In this document: positions 24,675 through 35,959 of the stretch, one piece after another | Layout of the letters: every line of letters starts with the position of its first letter | Numbering within the stretch: position 1 is the stretch's first letter | DNA from: JBMDXB01 sp048594975 | GTDB taxonomy: Bacteria; Acidobacteriota; Vicinamibacteria; Vicinamibacterales; 2-12-FULL-66-21 | Assembly (NCBI GenBank): GCA_048594975.1 | Contig: JBMDXQ010000088.1 | Location: 22,389 to 86,388 of the forward strand | Reading direction: 5' to 3' | Length of the DNA: 64,000 bases | Position numbers and translations under genes: made by a program | The notes under the pieces: model-generated | What the model saw: the letters and a program-made list of their open reading frames with translations, nothing else | Database searches by the model: none | Told to the model about the DNA's origin: nothing

Positions 24675-25219
24675 CGTGCGAGGACGGCCGGAGACAATCG
24701 CCGTCCGGGAACGCGGTGGATCGACGGATCAACCGCGTGCCGAACCAGGTCCAAGAGGTCGCCGGGAATACACGCGATGGGGTCGGAAGACGACGAACTC
24801 GACATCGTCGCGCGGCGGCTCGCCGGCTCCCGGGCCCTCGGAAGTTGAGGCGACGCCCTGATGGCGTCGCACCGTCCGGCGGGCCGACGCAGTGTACCGT
24901 ACATTCGGCGCTGCCGGCATCACGCCGGGATGCTCGCGGTACCGCGACCACGCCGCCTGCATCGTGAGGACCGTCGAACGGGGGAAAGGCGATGCTGCTT
25001 GCGCTCGAGAAGCGCGTGGGCGCGCAGGAGCAGGGCGCGCCTCGACGCGATTGGTTTGGGAATTCCTTCAGCGACGTTCGAGCGCGCAGTCGATGCCCGT
25101 GCCCTCCATTGACGTGGACGAACCTGCCAGGAGCAAGATCTGACCCCAGGCTGTGATACCCTGATGGGCTGCCTGGCTGCAGAACGCCCCTGCGGCGCGC
25201 CAGAAGCTCACCGACTCCA
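24675..25219. other. Non-coding region, possibly a remnant of mobile sequence
   Basis: About 545 bp without a recognisable gene. A 54-codon frame at 24992-25156 starts after a GGGGGAAAGG sequence but matches nothing known to me. At 25132-25148 lies AGCAAGATCTGACCCCA, which resembles a short motif I recall at the edges of some REP or transposon remnants. Nothing else stands out. Confidence 0.35.
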
Positions 25220-27973
<2,754 letters not shown>

Positions 27974-28005
27974 TCCGGCCGGCGCCGCCCGGCCATCCGC
28001 CACGC

Positions 28006-30147
28006 ATGTCCACCGCCAACGTCGAGAAGAGCCGCATGCCGCAGATCCTGCTGGTGGACGACAACCCCACCAACCTGCAGGTCCTCTACCAGACGCTGGA
28101 GGGACGCGGGTATCGCCTGCTCGCGGCCCGGACCGGGAGGGACGCGATCGCGATCGCCGCGCGGGTCGCCCCCGACCTGATCCTGCTCGACGTGATGATG
28201 CCGGAGCTCGACGGGTTTGCCACCTGCGAGCGGCTGAAGGGCGCCCCGGGCACGCGCGACGCGGCGATCGTGTTCCTCTCGGCGCTGACCGACGCCCGCG
28301 ACAAGGTGCGCGGCCTCGAGCTGGGGGCGGTGGACTTCATCAACAAGCCGTTCCAGGCCGAGGAGGTCATCGCGCGCGTCCGGACGCACCTGACCATCCG
28401 CGACCTGCAGCGGCAGCTCCAGGCGCGCAACGAGGAGCTGGAGCACGAACTGCGCGTCGCGCAGGAGCTGCTGCGCGAGGCGCGCGACCGCACCGACGGG
28501 CTGCTGCTCGGCGACAGTCCGACCGCGGCGCGCCTGCGGCAGGACATCCAGAACGCCGCCGCCACCGACGACACGCTGTTCGTCAGCGGGCCGCCGGGGA
28601 GCGACCACGAGGCGGTCGCGCGCGCCGTGCACGACCAGTCGGCGCGCGCCCCGCGCGCGATCATCTGCCTCAACTGCCTCGCCCTCGCGCCGGACATCAC
28701 CCGCTGGACGCAGAGCACCGGCGCCGGCCTCGACCTCTTCGACAAGTGGCCGCTGGCCGACCGCGGCACCCTCTACCTGGAAGGGGTCCAGCACCTTGCG
28801 CGCGACGTGCAGCGCACGCTCGCCGACCGGCTGGTCGCCCTCGATCAGGAGCGGCGCGCCGGGGGCGCGCCGGAGCCCGACGTCCGCGTGATCCTCTCGA
28901 CGACGAGGGACGTGGACGACGAGCTGTCGTCCGGGCGTTTGAGCCCCGAGCTGCTTCGCGCCGCTCCCCGGATCCTGGACATCGCCCCGCTGCGCGCGAG
29001 GATCGACGACCTCGACGTGCTCGCGCCCTACATTCTCCGGCGCCAGGCGGAACAGGTCGGCCGGACGGTGCCGATCCTCTCCGCCGAGTCGCGGAAGCGG
29101 CTGAAGGGCCACCGCTGGCCCGGCAATCTGCGCGAACTGCGCAACGTGCTCGGCACCGCCCTGGCGGTGAGCCAGGGCCCGATGCTGGAGATCGGCGATC
29201 ACCTCCTCGACAGCGGCGTGCGCATCGGCAGCTACAGCCTCATCGAGCAGATCGGTTCGGGCGGCATGGGCGAGGTCTGGCTGGCGCGTCACCAGCTGCT
29301 CGCCCGACCCGCGGCCGTGAAGATCGTCCGCGAGGCGCTCGCCGTTGCCGGCGAGGATCGCCAGGCGCTGCGCCAGCGCTTCGCCCGCGAGGCGCAGGCG
29401 ACCGCCGACCTGCAGTCGCCGCACACCGTGCAGCTGTTCGACTTCGGCCTGACCGACAGCGGCAGCTTCTACTACGTGATGGAGCGCCTGCAGGGGATGG
29501 ACCTGCAGCGGATGGTCGAACGCCACGGGCCGCTGCCGCCGGAGCGCGCGGTGTTCCTGCTGAAGCAGGCGTGCCTGTCGCTCTCCGAAGCCCACGCGCT
29601 CGGGCTGGTGCACCGCGACATCAAGCCGGCAAACCTGTTCGTCTGCCGGCTTGGCCCGCAGTACGACTTCCTCAAGGTCCTCGACTTCGGCGTGGTCTCG
29701 CGTCAGGGATGCGAGTCCTCGTCGCCAATCACCGGCGCGGGCACCGTGCTCGGCACGCCCGGCTATCTCGCGCCCGAGCTGCTGAACACCGACGGCGCGT
29801 TCGACGCCCGCGCGGACATCTACGCGCTGGGCAGTGTGACCTACTGGCTGCTGACCGGCCGGCGCCCGTACGACGGAGACGATGCGAGCACGGTGCTGGC
29901 GCAGCAGTGGGAGACGCCGCCCAGCCCGCCCTCGAGCGTCGCGTTGCAGCCGCTGCCGGACGGCATGGACGGGCTCGTCCTCGATTGCCTGGCGAAAGAC
30001 CCGTCGCAGCGGCCCGCGATGGTGGAGGTGGTCGCCGAGCGGCTGCGCGCGCTGCCGCTGGAGCGGCGCTGGGATGAGCTCCGAGCGCGAGAGTGGTGGG
30101 AGCAGCACGCCGCCGAGTACGTGCGGACCGTCACCTCCGCTGACTGA
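28006..30147 (+). CDS. Response regulator: REC + degenerate sigma-54-type AAA+ + Ser/Thr kinase
   Basis: A 713-residue three-part protein. A receiver comes first (QILLVDDNPTN, phospho-acceptor Asp62 in LILLDVMMPELDG, KPF). A coiled linker follows (QRQLQARNEELEHELRVAQE). Residues about 165-395 follow the order of an NtrC-type AAA+ domain (LLGDSPTAARLRQDI, VRVILSTTRD, HRWPGNLRELRNVL), but Walker A reads SGPPGSDHEA without its GTGKE, Walker B reads TLYLEGV without its DE pair, and GAFTGA is missing. It should not hydrolyse ATP there. A complete PknB-like kinase ends the protein: GSGGMGEVW (about 416), HRDIKPANL (about 536), DFGVVS (about 560), GTPGYLAPEL. No DNA-binding domain is present. A TTG start overlapping the upstream stop is also possible. 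Confidence 0.9.
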   Translation: MSTANVEKSRMPQILLVDDNPTNLQVLYQTLEGRGYRLLAARTGRDAIAIAARVAPDLILLDVMMPELDGFATCERLKGAPGTRDAAIVFLSALTDARDKVRGLELGAVDFINKPFQAEEVIARVRTHLTIRDLQRQLQARNEELEHELRVAQELLREARDRTDGLLLGDSPTAARLRQDIQNAAATDDTLFVSGPPGSDHEAVARAVHDQSARAPRAIICLNCLALAPDITRWTQSTGAGLDLFDKWPLADRGTLYLEGVQHLARDVQRTLADRLVALDQERRAGGAPEPDVRVILSTTRDVDDELSSGRLSPELLRAAPRILDIAPLRARIDDLDVLAPYILRRQAEQVGRTVPILSAESRKRLKGHRWPGNLRELRNVLGTALAVSQGPMLEIGDHLLDSGVRIGSYSLIEQIGSGGMGEVWLARHQLLARPAAVKIVREALAVAGEDRQALRQRFAREAQATADLQSPHTVQLFDFGLTDSGSFYYVMERLQGMDLQRMVERHGPLPPERAVFLLKQACLSLSEAHALGLVHRDIKPANLFVCRLGPQYDFLKVLDFGVVSRQGCESSSPITGAGTVLGTPGYLAPELLNTDGAFDARADIYALGSVTYWLLTGRRPYDGDDASTVLAQQWETPPSPPSSVALQPLPDGMDGLVLDCLAKDPSQRPAMVEVVAERLRALPLERRWDELRAREWWEQHAAEYVRTVTSAD

Positions 30148-30437
30148 CCGGCGCGCCGAGCGCGATGCCAGCGCCGCTCCGCGGGGCCGCCGGGCATAGA
30201 CTCTGAGGTCCCGGCGCCGTGCGCTCCGGCGTCGCCGGCCGGCCGTGAGGACGCCGCGACGGGTCAGCAGTGCCGGCACGTCGCGACGATCACTGTGACG
30301 TCGTCGTGTTGTTCCTGCGGGCTGAAGCGGCGGACCTCGCAACGCGCGTCACGACGCCGGCCACCAACTACGACCAGATCAGCGGCATCATTGCGCCGCG
30401 CGTGCTGCGGTCGGCATTCGCGTCAGCTGATAGAACC
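30148..30437. other. Intergenic region, no gene seen
   Basis: About 290 bp of GC-rich sequence between the kinase-fusion stop and the terminator hairpin. Short open frames here have no ribosome site or family match. Confidence 0.4.
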
Positions 30438-30477
30438 GCAAAGGGGCGTCGGACTGGCGTCCGATGCCCCTTTTTGC
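30438..30477 (+). terminator. Strong, probably bidirectional terminator
   Basis: Arms GCAAAGGGGCGTCGGAC (30438-30454) and GTCCGATGCCCCTTTTTGC (30459-30477) form a stem of about 17 bp with a 4-base loop, a T-run at the right and an A-run at the left. It can end transcription from the kinase fusion (+) and from the oxidoreductase (-). Confidence 0.8.
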
Positions 30478-30577
30478 GGATGGCAGATGCTGAATGGACA
30501 ATGGAAGGGAGCCGCGAGCCTGGCGCTTTTTTCGTTTCCATCTTCCATTAGCAGGACGCCCTCTGCAGCGTCCTGCT
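30438..30577. repeat. Composite hairpin-heptad-hairpin element, copy 1
   Basis: Left hairpin (the terminator), then five 7-bp units (30476-30510: GCGGATG, GCAGATG, CTGAATG, GACAATG, GAAGGGA) with ATG in register in four of them. A spacer of about 24 bp follows, then two opposite-strand heptads TTTCCAT, CTTCCAT (30535-30548) and a right hairpin with perfect arms AGCAGGACGC (30550-30559) and GCGTCCTGCT (30568-30577). The right hairpin overlaps the stop codon of the minus-strand oxidoreductase. Copy 2 at 53408-53542 has the same order of parts. Confidence 0.7.
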
Positions 30578-31877
30578 ACACCTCCAGCTTCCACGGCCCG
30601 CGGTACTTCGCCTTCAGCGCCGGCTTGACGTTGGCCTGCTTCACCGTCCAGTTCGCCTCGTCCCAGTCCAGCCACGTCTGGTGCCGCATCGAGAGGTTGG
30701 CGAGGATGCAGGCGGTCGACGAGCGCACGCACGTCTCGATGTCGCTCGCCGGCTGCTCGCGCGTGCGGATGCACTCGATGAAGTTCCGCCAGTGCGGCAG
30801 GTTCATCTCGTTCATGTCACGGTCCTTCTCGAAGGTGAGCGGCGTGACCGACGACTTCTCGTTGGGGATCACGTAGCACCCGCCGCGCCGGACGATCAGC
30901 GTCGCCTCGGTCCCGTGAAACGAGGTTGCCACTCCATACCCGAACATCGGCATCGGGCTGGCGGTGCGGCTCTCGTAGGTCAGCAGGAACTTCGGGTAGC
31001 GGAACGTCGCCAGCATCGTGTCCGGCGTCTCCGCGTTGTCATCGACGTACAGCTTCGCACCCATCGCCGAGATCGACGTCGGCATCGGCTCGCCGTAGCA
31101 CTGGTGGACCGGATCGATCAGGTGCACGCCCCAGTCGGTCATCGCGCCGCCGGCGTAGTCCCAGAAGTAACGGAAGGTCGGGAAGTTCCTGACACCGACG
31201 CCCCAGCGGTTGCGGTTGAAGGGCACCTTCGGCGCCGGCCCCAGCCACATGTCCCAGTCGAGCCCCGCGGGCACGGCCTCGTCGGCCGGCTTGCCCCAGC
31301 GCTCCTTGGGCACCGAGCCGGCCTGCCAGGTATGGCAGAACGTCACCTCGCCGATGAGGCCGCTCTGGATGATCTCCACCGCCTTCCTGAAATAGCCGCC
31401 CGATCGCTGCATCGTCCCCGCCTGGACGACGCGCTTGTACTTGCGCGCCGCCTGCACCATCTTCTGGCCTTCCTCGACGTAGACCGATGCGGGCTTCTCG
31501 ACGAACACGTCCTTCCCCTGCTTGCAGGCCTCGACGGTCATGTAGGCATGCCAGTGATCGGGCGTGGAGATACAGACGGCATCGATCGCCTTGTCGGCGA
31601 GGATTTCACGGAAGTCCTTCACCGCCTTCACGGTCCTGCCCGCCTGTCCGGCCGCGGCGACGGCCTTCTCCAGCGCCGGCTGGTAGACGTCGCACAGCGC
31701 GGCCGGTTCGACGGTGTCAGTGAGCTTCAGCGCGTGGCCCAGGTTGCTCGAGCCCATGGCCCCGACGCCGATGAACCCTACGGCGATGCGTTCGTTGGCG
31801 CCGCGCACGCGGCCGGTGAACAGGGCGGTGGTCAGCGCCGCCACGCCGCCCTTGAGCACGTCTCGTCTGTCGATCAT
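30576..31877 (-). CDS. Tat-exported Gfo/Idh/MocA family oxidoreductase
   Basis: A 433-residue NAD(P)-dependent sugar-type dehydrogenase. The N-terminus MIDRRDVLKGGVAAL is a twin-arginine signal. The Rossmann site is VGFIGVGAMGSSN (about residue 33 on), with the DHWHAYMTVEACKQGKDVFV segment and the catalytic EKP lysine, then TDWGVHLIDPVHQ in the alpha/beta domain. Family members act on sugars, inositols and 3-keto-sugars in the periplasm. It lies 87 bp downstream of another Gfo/Idh/MocA gene on the same strand and may be co-transcribed with it, although two GC-rich inverted repeats separate them. The substrate cannot be fixed. Confidence 0.92.
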   Translation of the reverse strand: MIDRRDVLKGGVAALTTALFTGRVRGANERIAVGFIGVGAMGSSNLGHALKLTDTVEPAALCDVYQPALEKAVAAAGQAGRTVKAVKDFREILADKAIDAVCISTPDHWHAYMTVEACKQGKDVFVEKPASVYVEEGQKMVQAARKYKRVVQAGTMQRSGGYFRKAVEIIQSGLIGEVTFCHTWQAGSVPKERWGKPADEAVPAGLDWDMWLGPAPKVPFNRNRWGVGVRNFPTFRYFWDYAGGAMTDWGVHLIDPVHQCYGEPMPTSISAMGAKLYVDDNAETPDTMLATFRYPKFLLTYESRTASPMPMFGYGVATSFHGTEATLIVRRGGCYVIPNEKSSVTPLTFEKDRDMNEMNLPHWRNFIECIRTREQPASDIETCVRSSTACILANLSMRHQTWLDWDEANWTVKQANVKPALKAKYRGPWKLEV

Positions 31878-31907
31878 GATGAAGCCCCTCCACGCGTTCT
31901 TTCAGTT

Positions 31908-31961
31908 GCGGCGGGGGCCCACCCCCGCCGCCTGCCGGCGCTCGCCTGCGCTCGCGCCGGT
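31908..31961. repeat. Two GC-rich inverted repeats between oxidoreductase genes
   Basis: GCGGCGGGGG (from 31908) pairs with CCCCCGCCGC across a short loop. Directly after it CCGGCGC and GCGCCGG form a second stem around a 12-base loop. They lie between two same-strand genes and may reduce read-through or stabilise the upstream message. Neither has a T-run. Confidence 0.4.
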
Positions 31962-31964
31962 GAT

Positions 31965-33212
31965 TCAGTCCTTCAATCCCTTCAGGTCGGCGAGGAGGCG
32001 CTCGTGGCTGCGCACGATCTCGTCCCAGGTCACCAGGCGGCCGCTGTAGGCCGCGGTCCGTCCGAGAATCGTCACCAGATTGCTGCGCACGCTCTCGCCC
32101 ACGGTCCCGTTGCTGTGGTCCTTCCGCTCGACGGCGTCGTGGAACGCCGCGATGTTGCGGATCGCCCCTTCCTGGTAAATCGCCGACGTCTCGCCGCCGC
32201 GGTAGAAGTGCTTCCCTCGGATCAGCACCTGGCCGCCGTATTCAGTCTCCAGCACGCCCTCCGATCCGAACATGCGGTTTCTGATGCCCTCGGGCCGCGT
32301 GCCGTGGCTGTTGAACTGCCGCGAGCTGAACGTGATACCCACGTCGTCGGGGTACTCGAACACGAGGCTGAAGGTGTCCCAGCAGGTGCCGACCTGGCGG
32401 ACCTTGCGGCCGCCGGTGCCGTATGCGCAGAGCGGCGGCCCGCCCATGATCCAGCTCGCCACGTCGAGCGCGTGGATGTTCTGCTCCGTGATGATGTCGC
32501 CCGAGAGCTCGCGGGAAAGACCCCACGCGCGGAGCCGGTCCTCAGGGTCGCGCGAGCGCGCGTACTCGGCCTGCCCCTCGAACGGATCCTCGGCGTGATA
32601 CGTCGCCTCGCCGAAGGCGAAGCGGCCGATCGCGCCGCCGTGCACGCGCCGGATGGCGTCGATGAAGAAGTCGTCGGCGCGGGTCTGGAAGTCGACGAGG
32701 AAGCAGAGCCCGTTCGCCGTCGCCTTGGCGGCGCACTCTTCGATCGTCCTGCACCCGGGCACGTCCACCGCGACCGGCTTGGCGAGGTAGACGTGCTTGC
32801 CGGCGGCGACGGCGTCGGCCGCCTGCGAGGGATGGAAGTACGGCGGCGTCTCGATCGCGACCGCGTCCGTCTTCTGCTCGAGCAGCCGCTTGTAGCCGGA
32901 CAGGCCCGTAAAGCGGCGCTCCGGCGGAACCCCGAGCGTCTCGCCCAGCCGGTTGACGCGATCGGCGAAGTAGTCGGCGGCGGCGACGATGTCGTAGCCG
33001 CCGTGCTTCTGGAAGAGGTTCGCGATCCAGCTGCCGCGGCCGCCGCAGCCGATGATGCCGAGGGTCACCGTGTTCTGAATGCCGCCGCTGGCTGCGTGCG
33101 CGGCGCGGGCGGCAGAGAGCGCGAGCGCGGCGGCGCCGGCATCAGCCAGGAAGCGGCGGCGCGAGAGGCCCTCCTGCCGCGACGAATAGGCGTCCCTCGC
33201 TGCCACTGACAT
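31965..33212 (-). CDS. Tat-exported Gfo/Idh/MocA family oxidoreductase
   Basis: A 415-residue relative of the next gene downstream but only distantly similar to it. The Tat signal is SRRRFLADAGAAALALS (about residues 17-33), followed by AHA-ASG. The nucleotide site is VTLGIIGCGGRGSWIANLF. The catalytic block reads IETPPYFHPSQAADAVAAGK and VYLAKPVAV, so AKP replaces the usual EKP. HALDVASWIMGG lies in the second domain. The exported location and tandem placement with a second oxidoreductase suggest related steps on an extracellular sugar derivative. Start ATG at 33212. Function beyond the family is inferred. Confidence 0.9.
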   Translation of the reverse strand: MSVAARDAYSSRQEGLSRRRFLADAGAAALALSAARAAHAASGGIQNTVTLGIIGCGGRGSWIANLFQKHGGYDIVAAADYFADRVNRLGETLGVPPERRFTGLSGYKRLLEQKTDAVAIETPPYFHPSQAADAVAAGKHVYLAKPVAVDVPGCRTIEECAAKATANGLCFLVDFQTRADDFFIDAIRRVHGGAIGRFAFGEATYHAEDPFEGQAEYARSRDPEDRLRAWGLSRELSGDIITEQNIHALDVASWIMGGPPLCAYGTGGRKVRQVGTCWDTFSLVFEYPDDVGITFSSRQFNSHGTRPEGIRNRMFGSEGVLETEYGGQVLIRGKHFYRGGETSAIYQEGAIRNIAAFHDAVERKDHSNGTVGESVRSNLVTILGRTAAYSGRLVTWDEIVRSHERLLADLKGLKD

Positions 33213-33461
33213 CGGAGTCGCTCCGCGTAACGGGTTTCGGGGTGGTGACGCCGGCCGTTTTGCCTTGGCCGCGGTCCTGCGGGCTCCACTGTAGCACCAG
33301 CCCCGTCCGGCCCGTCGTCATCTGCGAAGGCCTGGCGTCCGCGCCGGCCGGAGCGTCGCTCACGGCAGCAACTCGTCGCGGTTTCGGCGAGTCAGCGCCT
33401 ACGAAGACCGAGCGAGATACCGGCGCCTGGACGTGTCGTCATCGTACCGCCCTGCACGAGA

Positions 33462-33776
33462 TTGCTGTCGAACGGGAGAGACATCCAGCAGCAGGGAATC
33501 GAGACGTTCAGGCGGCGCCAGGAAGAGCGAATCGGCCTGCTCGAGACCATGAGCGAGAGCTACGACGACGGCAGCCCGCGCTCCTTCTTCTGCCGGGCGG
33601 CGGCCTTGCTGGATCCCGAGGACGTCAGACGCTCGTTGCAGGAGGCACGATCGGCGGTGCGAGCCATTCGCGGGACCGGCGGCATCGCCGCGCGGGCCAC
33701 GGTTCTGAAGGAATTCCTTGCCGAAGCCGCCGTCAGCGAGGGAATCGAGCTGAGGCCGAAGAAACGGGGAGCGTAG
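33462..33776 (+). CDS. Small uncharacterised protein, possibly a truncated gene
   Basis: A 104-residue frame led by TTG, with an internal ATG at 33549. It reads IETFRRRQEERIGLLETMSE, then YDDGSPRSFFCRAAALLDPE and ATVLKEFLAEAAVSEGIEL. Acidic/basic balance and codon use look like real coding sequence. It resembles the C-terminal helical part of proteins that in other bacteria carry an N-terminal Cys-rich DUF3795-like domain; that link is uncertain and the N-terminal part is absent. There is no convincing ribosome site. It may be a genuine small protein or the tail of a decayed gene. Confidence 0.45.
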   Translation: MLSNGRDIQQQGIETFRRRQEERIGLLETMSESYDDGSPRSFFCRAAALLDPEDVRRSLQEARSAVRAIRGTGGIAARATVLKEFLAEAAVSEGIELRPKKRGA

Positions 33777-33858
33777 TCCGCCTCCAATAGCGCCAATCGC
33801 TTCGCCTCTTCCACCGCCCATCCAGCCAGCCCCCGGCCCACCAGACGGCAGTCATGGC

Positions 33859-34578
33859 TCATCGGGTCCTCGCGGCAATCTCCTGTATTGCTGCGTCACT
33901 CTTCTTGCGGCCGAGCTCGAGGAACTTCGTCACGACCTCCACGACCTTGTGAATCCCGTCGGCTCCTCCGCCGAGCAGGGCGCCGGTGAGCAGGATGTCC
34001 ATGGTCTTGAACATCGCTCCCGGTGTCACGCCGGTGGCGAGCATGGTTTCCATCAGCCTCACGCCGCAGAGCGCGACGAGGACGCCGACCGAACCGCCGG
34101 CGAGGAAGGCAATCCGGGTCGTCTCCGCCGCACGTTTCGCGAGCTCGCCTTCAGCCTTCGCTTCTGTAGCCGCCGCTGCGTCCGCGACCGCGTTCGGATC
34201 CGATGTCGTCGGGACGGCCTGCACCTCGGTGGGGAACGTCGCGCTGAGCGCGCGAAAGGTGCCGGCGGCCAGCGCGATGTCGACCACGGCCTCGACGCTG
34301 CTGGGCTTCGCCACGGCCTGCACCGCGGCGAGTCTCGCGCTCCTCGCGGTGTCCCGCACAGCCTCCAGCTCGCGATCCTTGGGTTTTCGAAAGATCCCGA
34401 AGAATACCTCCAGGAATCGCTCGATCAGGACCGCCACGACGACGAGCGGCACCAGCGTGCTGGTGAACATCTGCACGTTGAAGGGCGCGAAACGGACGCT
34501 TCCCAGCCAGTTGGCGATGACGCCGACGATCGCGACGACAATGACGAGGGTCAGCCATACGATGTACGCGATTCGCAT
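33859..34578 (-). CDS. Uncharacterised four-helix membrane protein
   Basis: A 239-residue protein with two hydrophobic segments at the N-terminus (about 3-25 and 35-52), a long soluble stretch rich in alanine and glutamate (KPKDRELEAVRDTARSARLA to KAEGELAKRAAETTR), and two further hydrophobic segments (about 155-172 and 185-207). The end is charged (KSDAAIQEIAARTR). I do not recognise the family. A strong ribosome site GAAAGGAGC precedes the ATG at 34578. It is divergent from the DUF6786 gene and convergent with the small uncharacterised gene. The soluble part would face the cytoplasm if the first helix enters N-in. Confidence 0.7.
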   Translation of the reverse strand: MRIAYIVWLTLVIVVAIVGVIANWLGSVRFAPFNVQMFTSTLVPLVVVAVLIERFLEVFFGIFRKPKDRELEAVRDTARSARLAAVQAVAKPSSVEAVVDIALAAGTFRALSATFPTEVQAVPTTSDPNAVADAAAATEAKAEGELAKRAAETTRIAFLAGGSVGVLVALCGVRLMETMLATGVTPGAMFKTMDILLTGALLGGGADGIHKVVEVVTKFLELGRKKSDAAIQEIAARTR

Positions 34579-34685
34579 GATGCTCCTTTCGCCGGCACCC
34601 GCGCGCGACGGGGCGTCGTAACGTTCGGCAAAGCCTGGGTGTGCTGATTTGCCGGGGATCTTACACCCCTCCAACGGCGAGTGGC

Positions 34686-34691
34686 TACAAT
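34686..34691 (+). promoter_or_regulatory. Candidate -10 element (TACAAT) for a leaderless DUF6786 transcript
   Basis: TACAAT ends only 5 bp before the ATG at 34697, so a transcript started from it would begin at or next to the start codon. No ribosome site is present. Confidence 0.45.
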
Positions 34692-34696
34692 CAGCT

Positions 34697-35959
34697 ATGC
34701 GCAAGAGCCGCGGACCGTCGCCACGCCACGTCTTCGCGCTGGGCATGCTGTCGCTCCTTGCGGTGTTCGGAGCCGCCGACCATCGTCTGCCCGCCGCCGC
34801 GGCGTCGTTCGGTGCCGACCTCGCCTTCCTGCAGCAGCACACGAAGCTGGTCGTCCTCTCGGGTGCCTCGGGCGTGCGGGTGGTCGTCGCGCCCGGGTAC
34901 CAGGGACGCGTGATGACGAGCACGACGGGCGGCGACGAGGGGCCGAGCTTCGGCTGGATCGGGCGCGCGGCGATCGCCTCCGGCGCCAGGCAGCCACACA
35001 TGAACGTTTTCGGCGGCGAGGATCGGTTCTGGCTCGGGCCCGAAGGCGGCCAGTACGCGCTGTACTTCAGGGCGGGTGACCCGTTCGACTTCGCGCACTG
35101 GCAGGTGCCCGAGCCGATCGACTGGGGCGCATGGGAGATCGCGCGCCGGTCGCCGACCGAGGTTCGGTTTCACAAGCGCATGACGCTCGACAACTACGCG
35201 CGCGCGCGCTTCGACATCGACGTCGATCGCACGGTCCGGCTGCTTGGCGCGGCGGACGTGGCGAAGCATCTCGGCATCGCGCCGGGAGCCGGCGTGCGAG
35301 CGGTTGCCTTCGAATCGGTGAACACGGTCACAAACTCGGGCGCCGCGGCGTGGCAGCGGGATTCAGGGCTCGTGTCCATCTGGATCCTCGGGCAGTTCAA
35401 CCCGTCGCCGCAGACGACGGTCGTCATTCCGTTTGCGCCGGGGCCGGAGGCGGCGCTCGGTCCCGTCGTCAACGACGCCTACTTCGGCACCGTGCCGCCC
35501 GACCGCCTGGCGGTCAGGAACGACGTCGTGCTGTTCAAGGCCGACGGGCAGCACCGCAGCAAGATCGGCCTGTCGCGGTCGCGCGCGCGGCCCATCGCCG
35601 GCAGCTACGACGCGGCCGGCCGTGTGCTGACTCTGGTGCAGTACACTCGTCCGGCGGGCGCGGCCGAGTACGTGAACTCGATGTGGGAGATCCAGCGCGA
35701 TCCCTACGGCGGCGACGTCATCAACAGCTACAACGACGGGCCACCCGCGCCGGGCGCGGCGCCGCTCGGTCCCTTCTACGAGCTGGAGACCTCGTCGCCG
35801 GCGCTGGCGCTGGCGGCGAAGGACCGCTACACGCACGTCCACCGGACGGTCCATCTCACCGGCGGCGAAGCGGACCTCGATCGCATCGCGCGGGCGACGT
35901 TGAAGGTCGGTCTCGCCGCCGTGACCAGCACCCGCTCTCCCGGAGGCGGCGGCCGGTGA
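34697..35959 (+). CDS. Secreted DUF6786 family protein
   Basis: A 420-residue exported protein. A basic N-terminus and hydrophobic segment (about 11-27) end in AAAASFG. The body is beta-rich and contains GQYALYFRAGDPFDFAHWQV, EVRFHKRMTLDNYARARFDI and SYNDGPPAPGAAPLGPFYEL. These fit DUF6786, a galactose-mutarotase-like fold seen in Acidobacteriota and Planctomycetes with no assigned activity. It may bind or epimerise a sugar. Its TGA overlaps the GTG start of the S1-domain gene (GTGA at 35956), an odd coupling of a secreted protein with a cytosolic RNA-binding one. Confidence 0.8.
   Translation: MRKSRGPSPRHVFALGMLSLLAVFGAADHRLPAAAASFGADLAFLQQHTKLVVLSGASGVRVVVAPGYQGRVMTSTTGGDEGPSFGWIGRAAIASGARQPHMNVFGGEDRFWLGPEGGQYALYFRAGDPFDFAHWQVPEPIDWGAWEIARRSPTEVRFHKRMTLDNYARARFDIDVDRTVRLLGAADVAKHLGIAPGAGVRAVAFESVNTVTNSGAAAWQRDSGLVSIWILGQFNPSPQTTVVIPFAPGPEAALGPVVNDAYFGTVPPDRLAVRNDVVLFKADGQHRSKIGLSRSRARPIAGSYDAAGRVLTLVQYTRPAGAAEYVNSMWEIQRDPYGGDVINSYNDGPPAPGAAPLGPFYELETSSPALALAAKDRYTHVHRTVHLTGGEADLDRIARATLKVGLAAVTSTRSPGGGGR

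Noticed and set aside
24992..25156. A 54-codon frame with a possible ribosome site
   Set aside because: No family match, odd Cys/Pro-rich end, and it runs through the possible mobile-element motif. Not enough support for a gene.
30476..30548. The heptad repeats as a CRISPR array
   Set aside because: Units are 7 bp with no spacers, differ in sequence, and no cas gene is present in the window.
33462..33776. A toxin-antitoxin or stand-alone regulator
   Set aside because: No partner gene, no DNA-binding motif, and the sequence looks like a helical C-terminal part of a larger protein.
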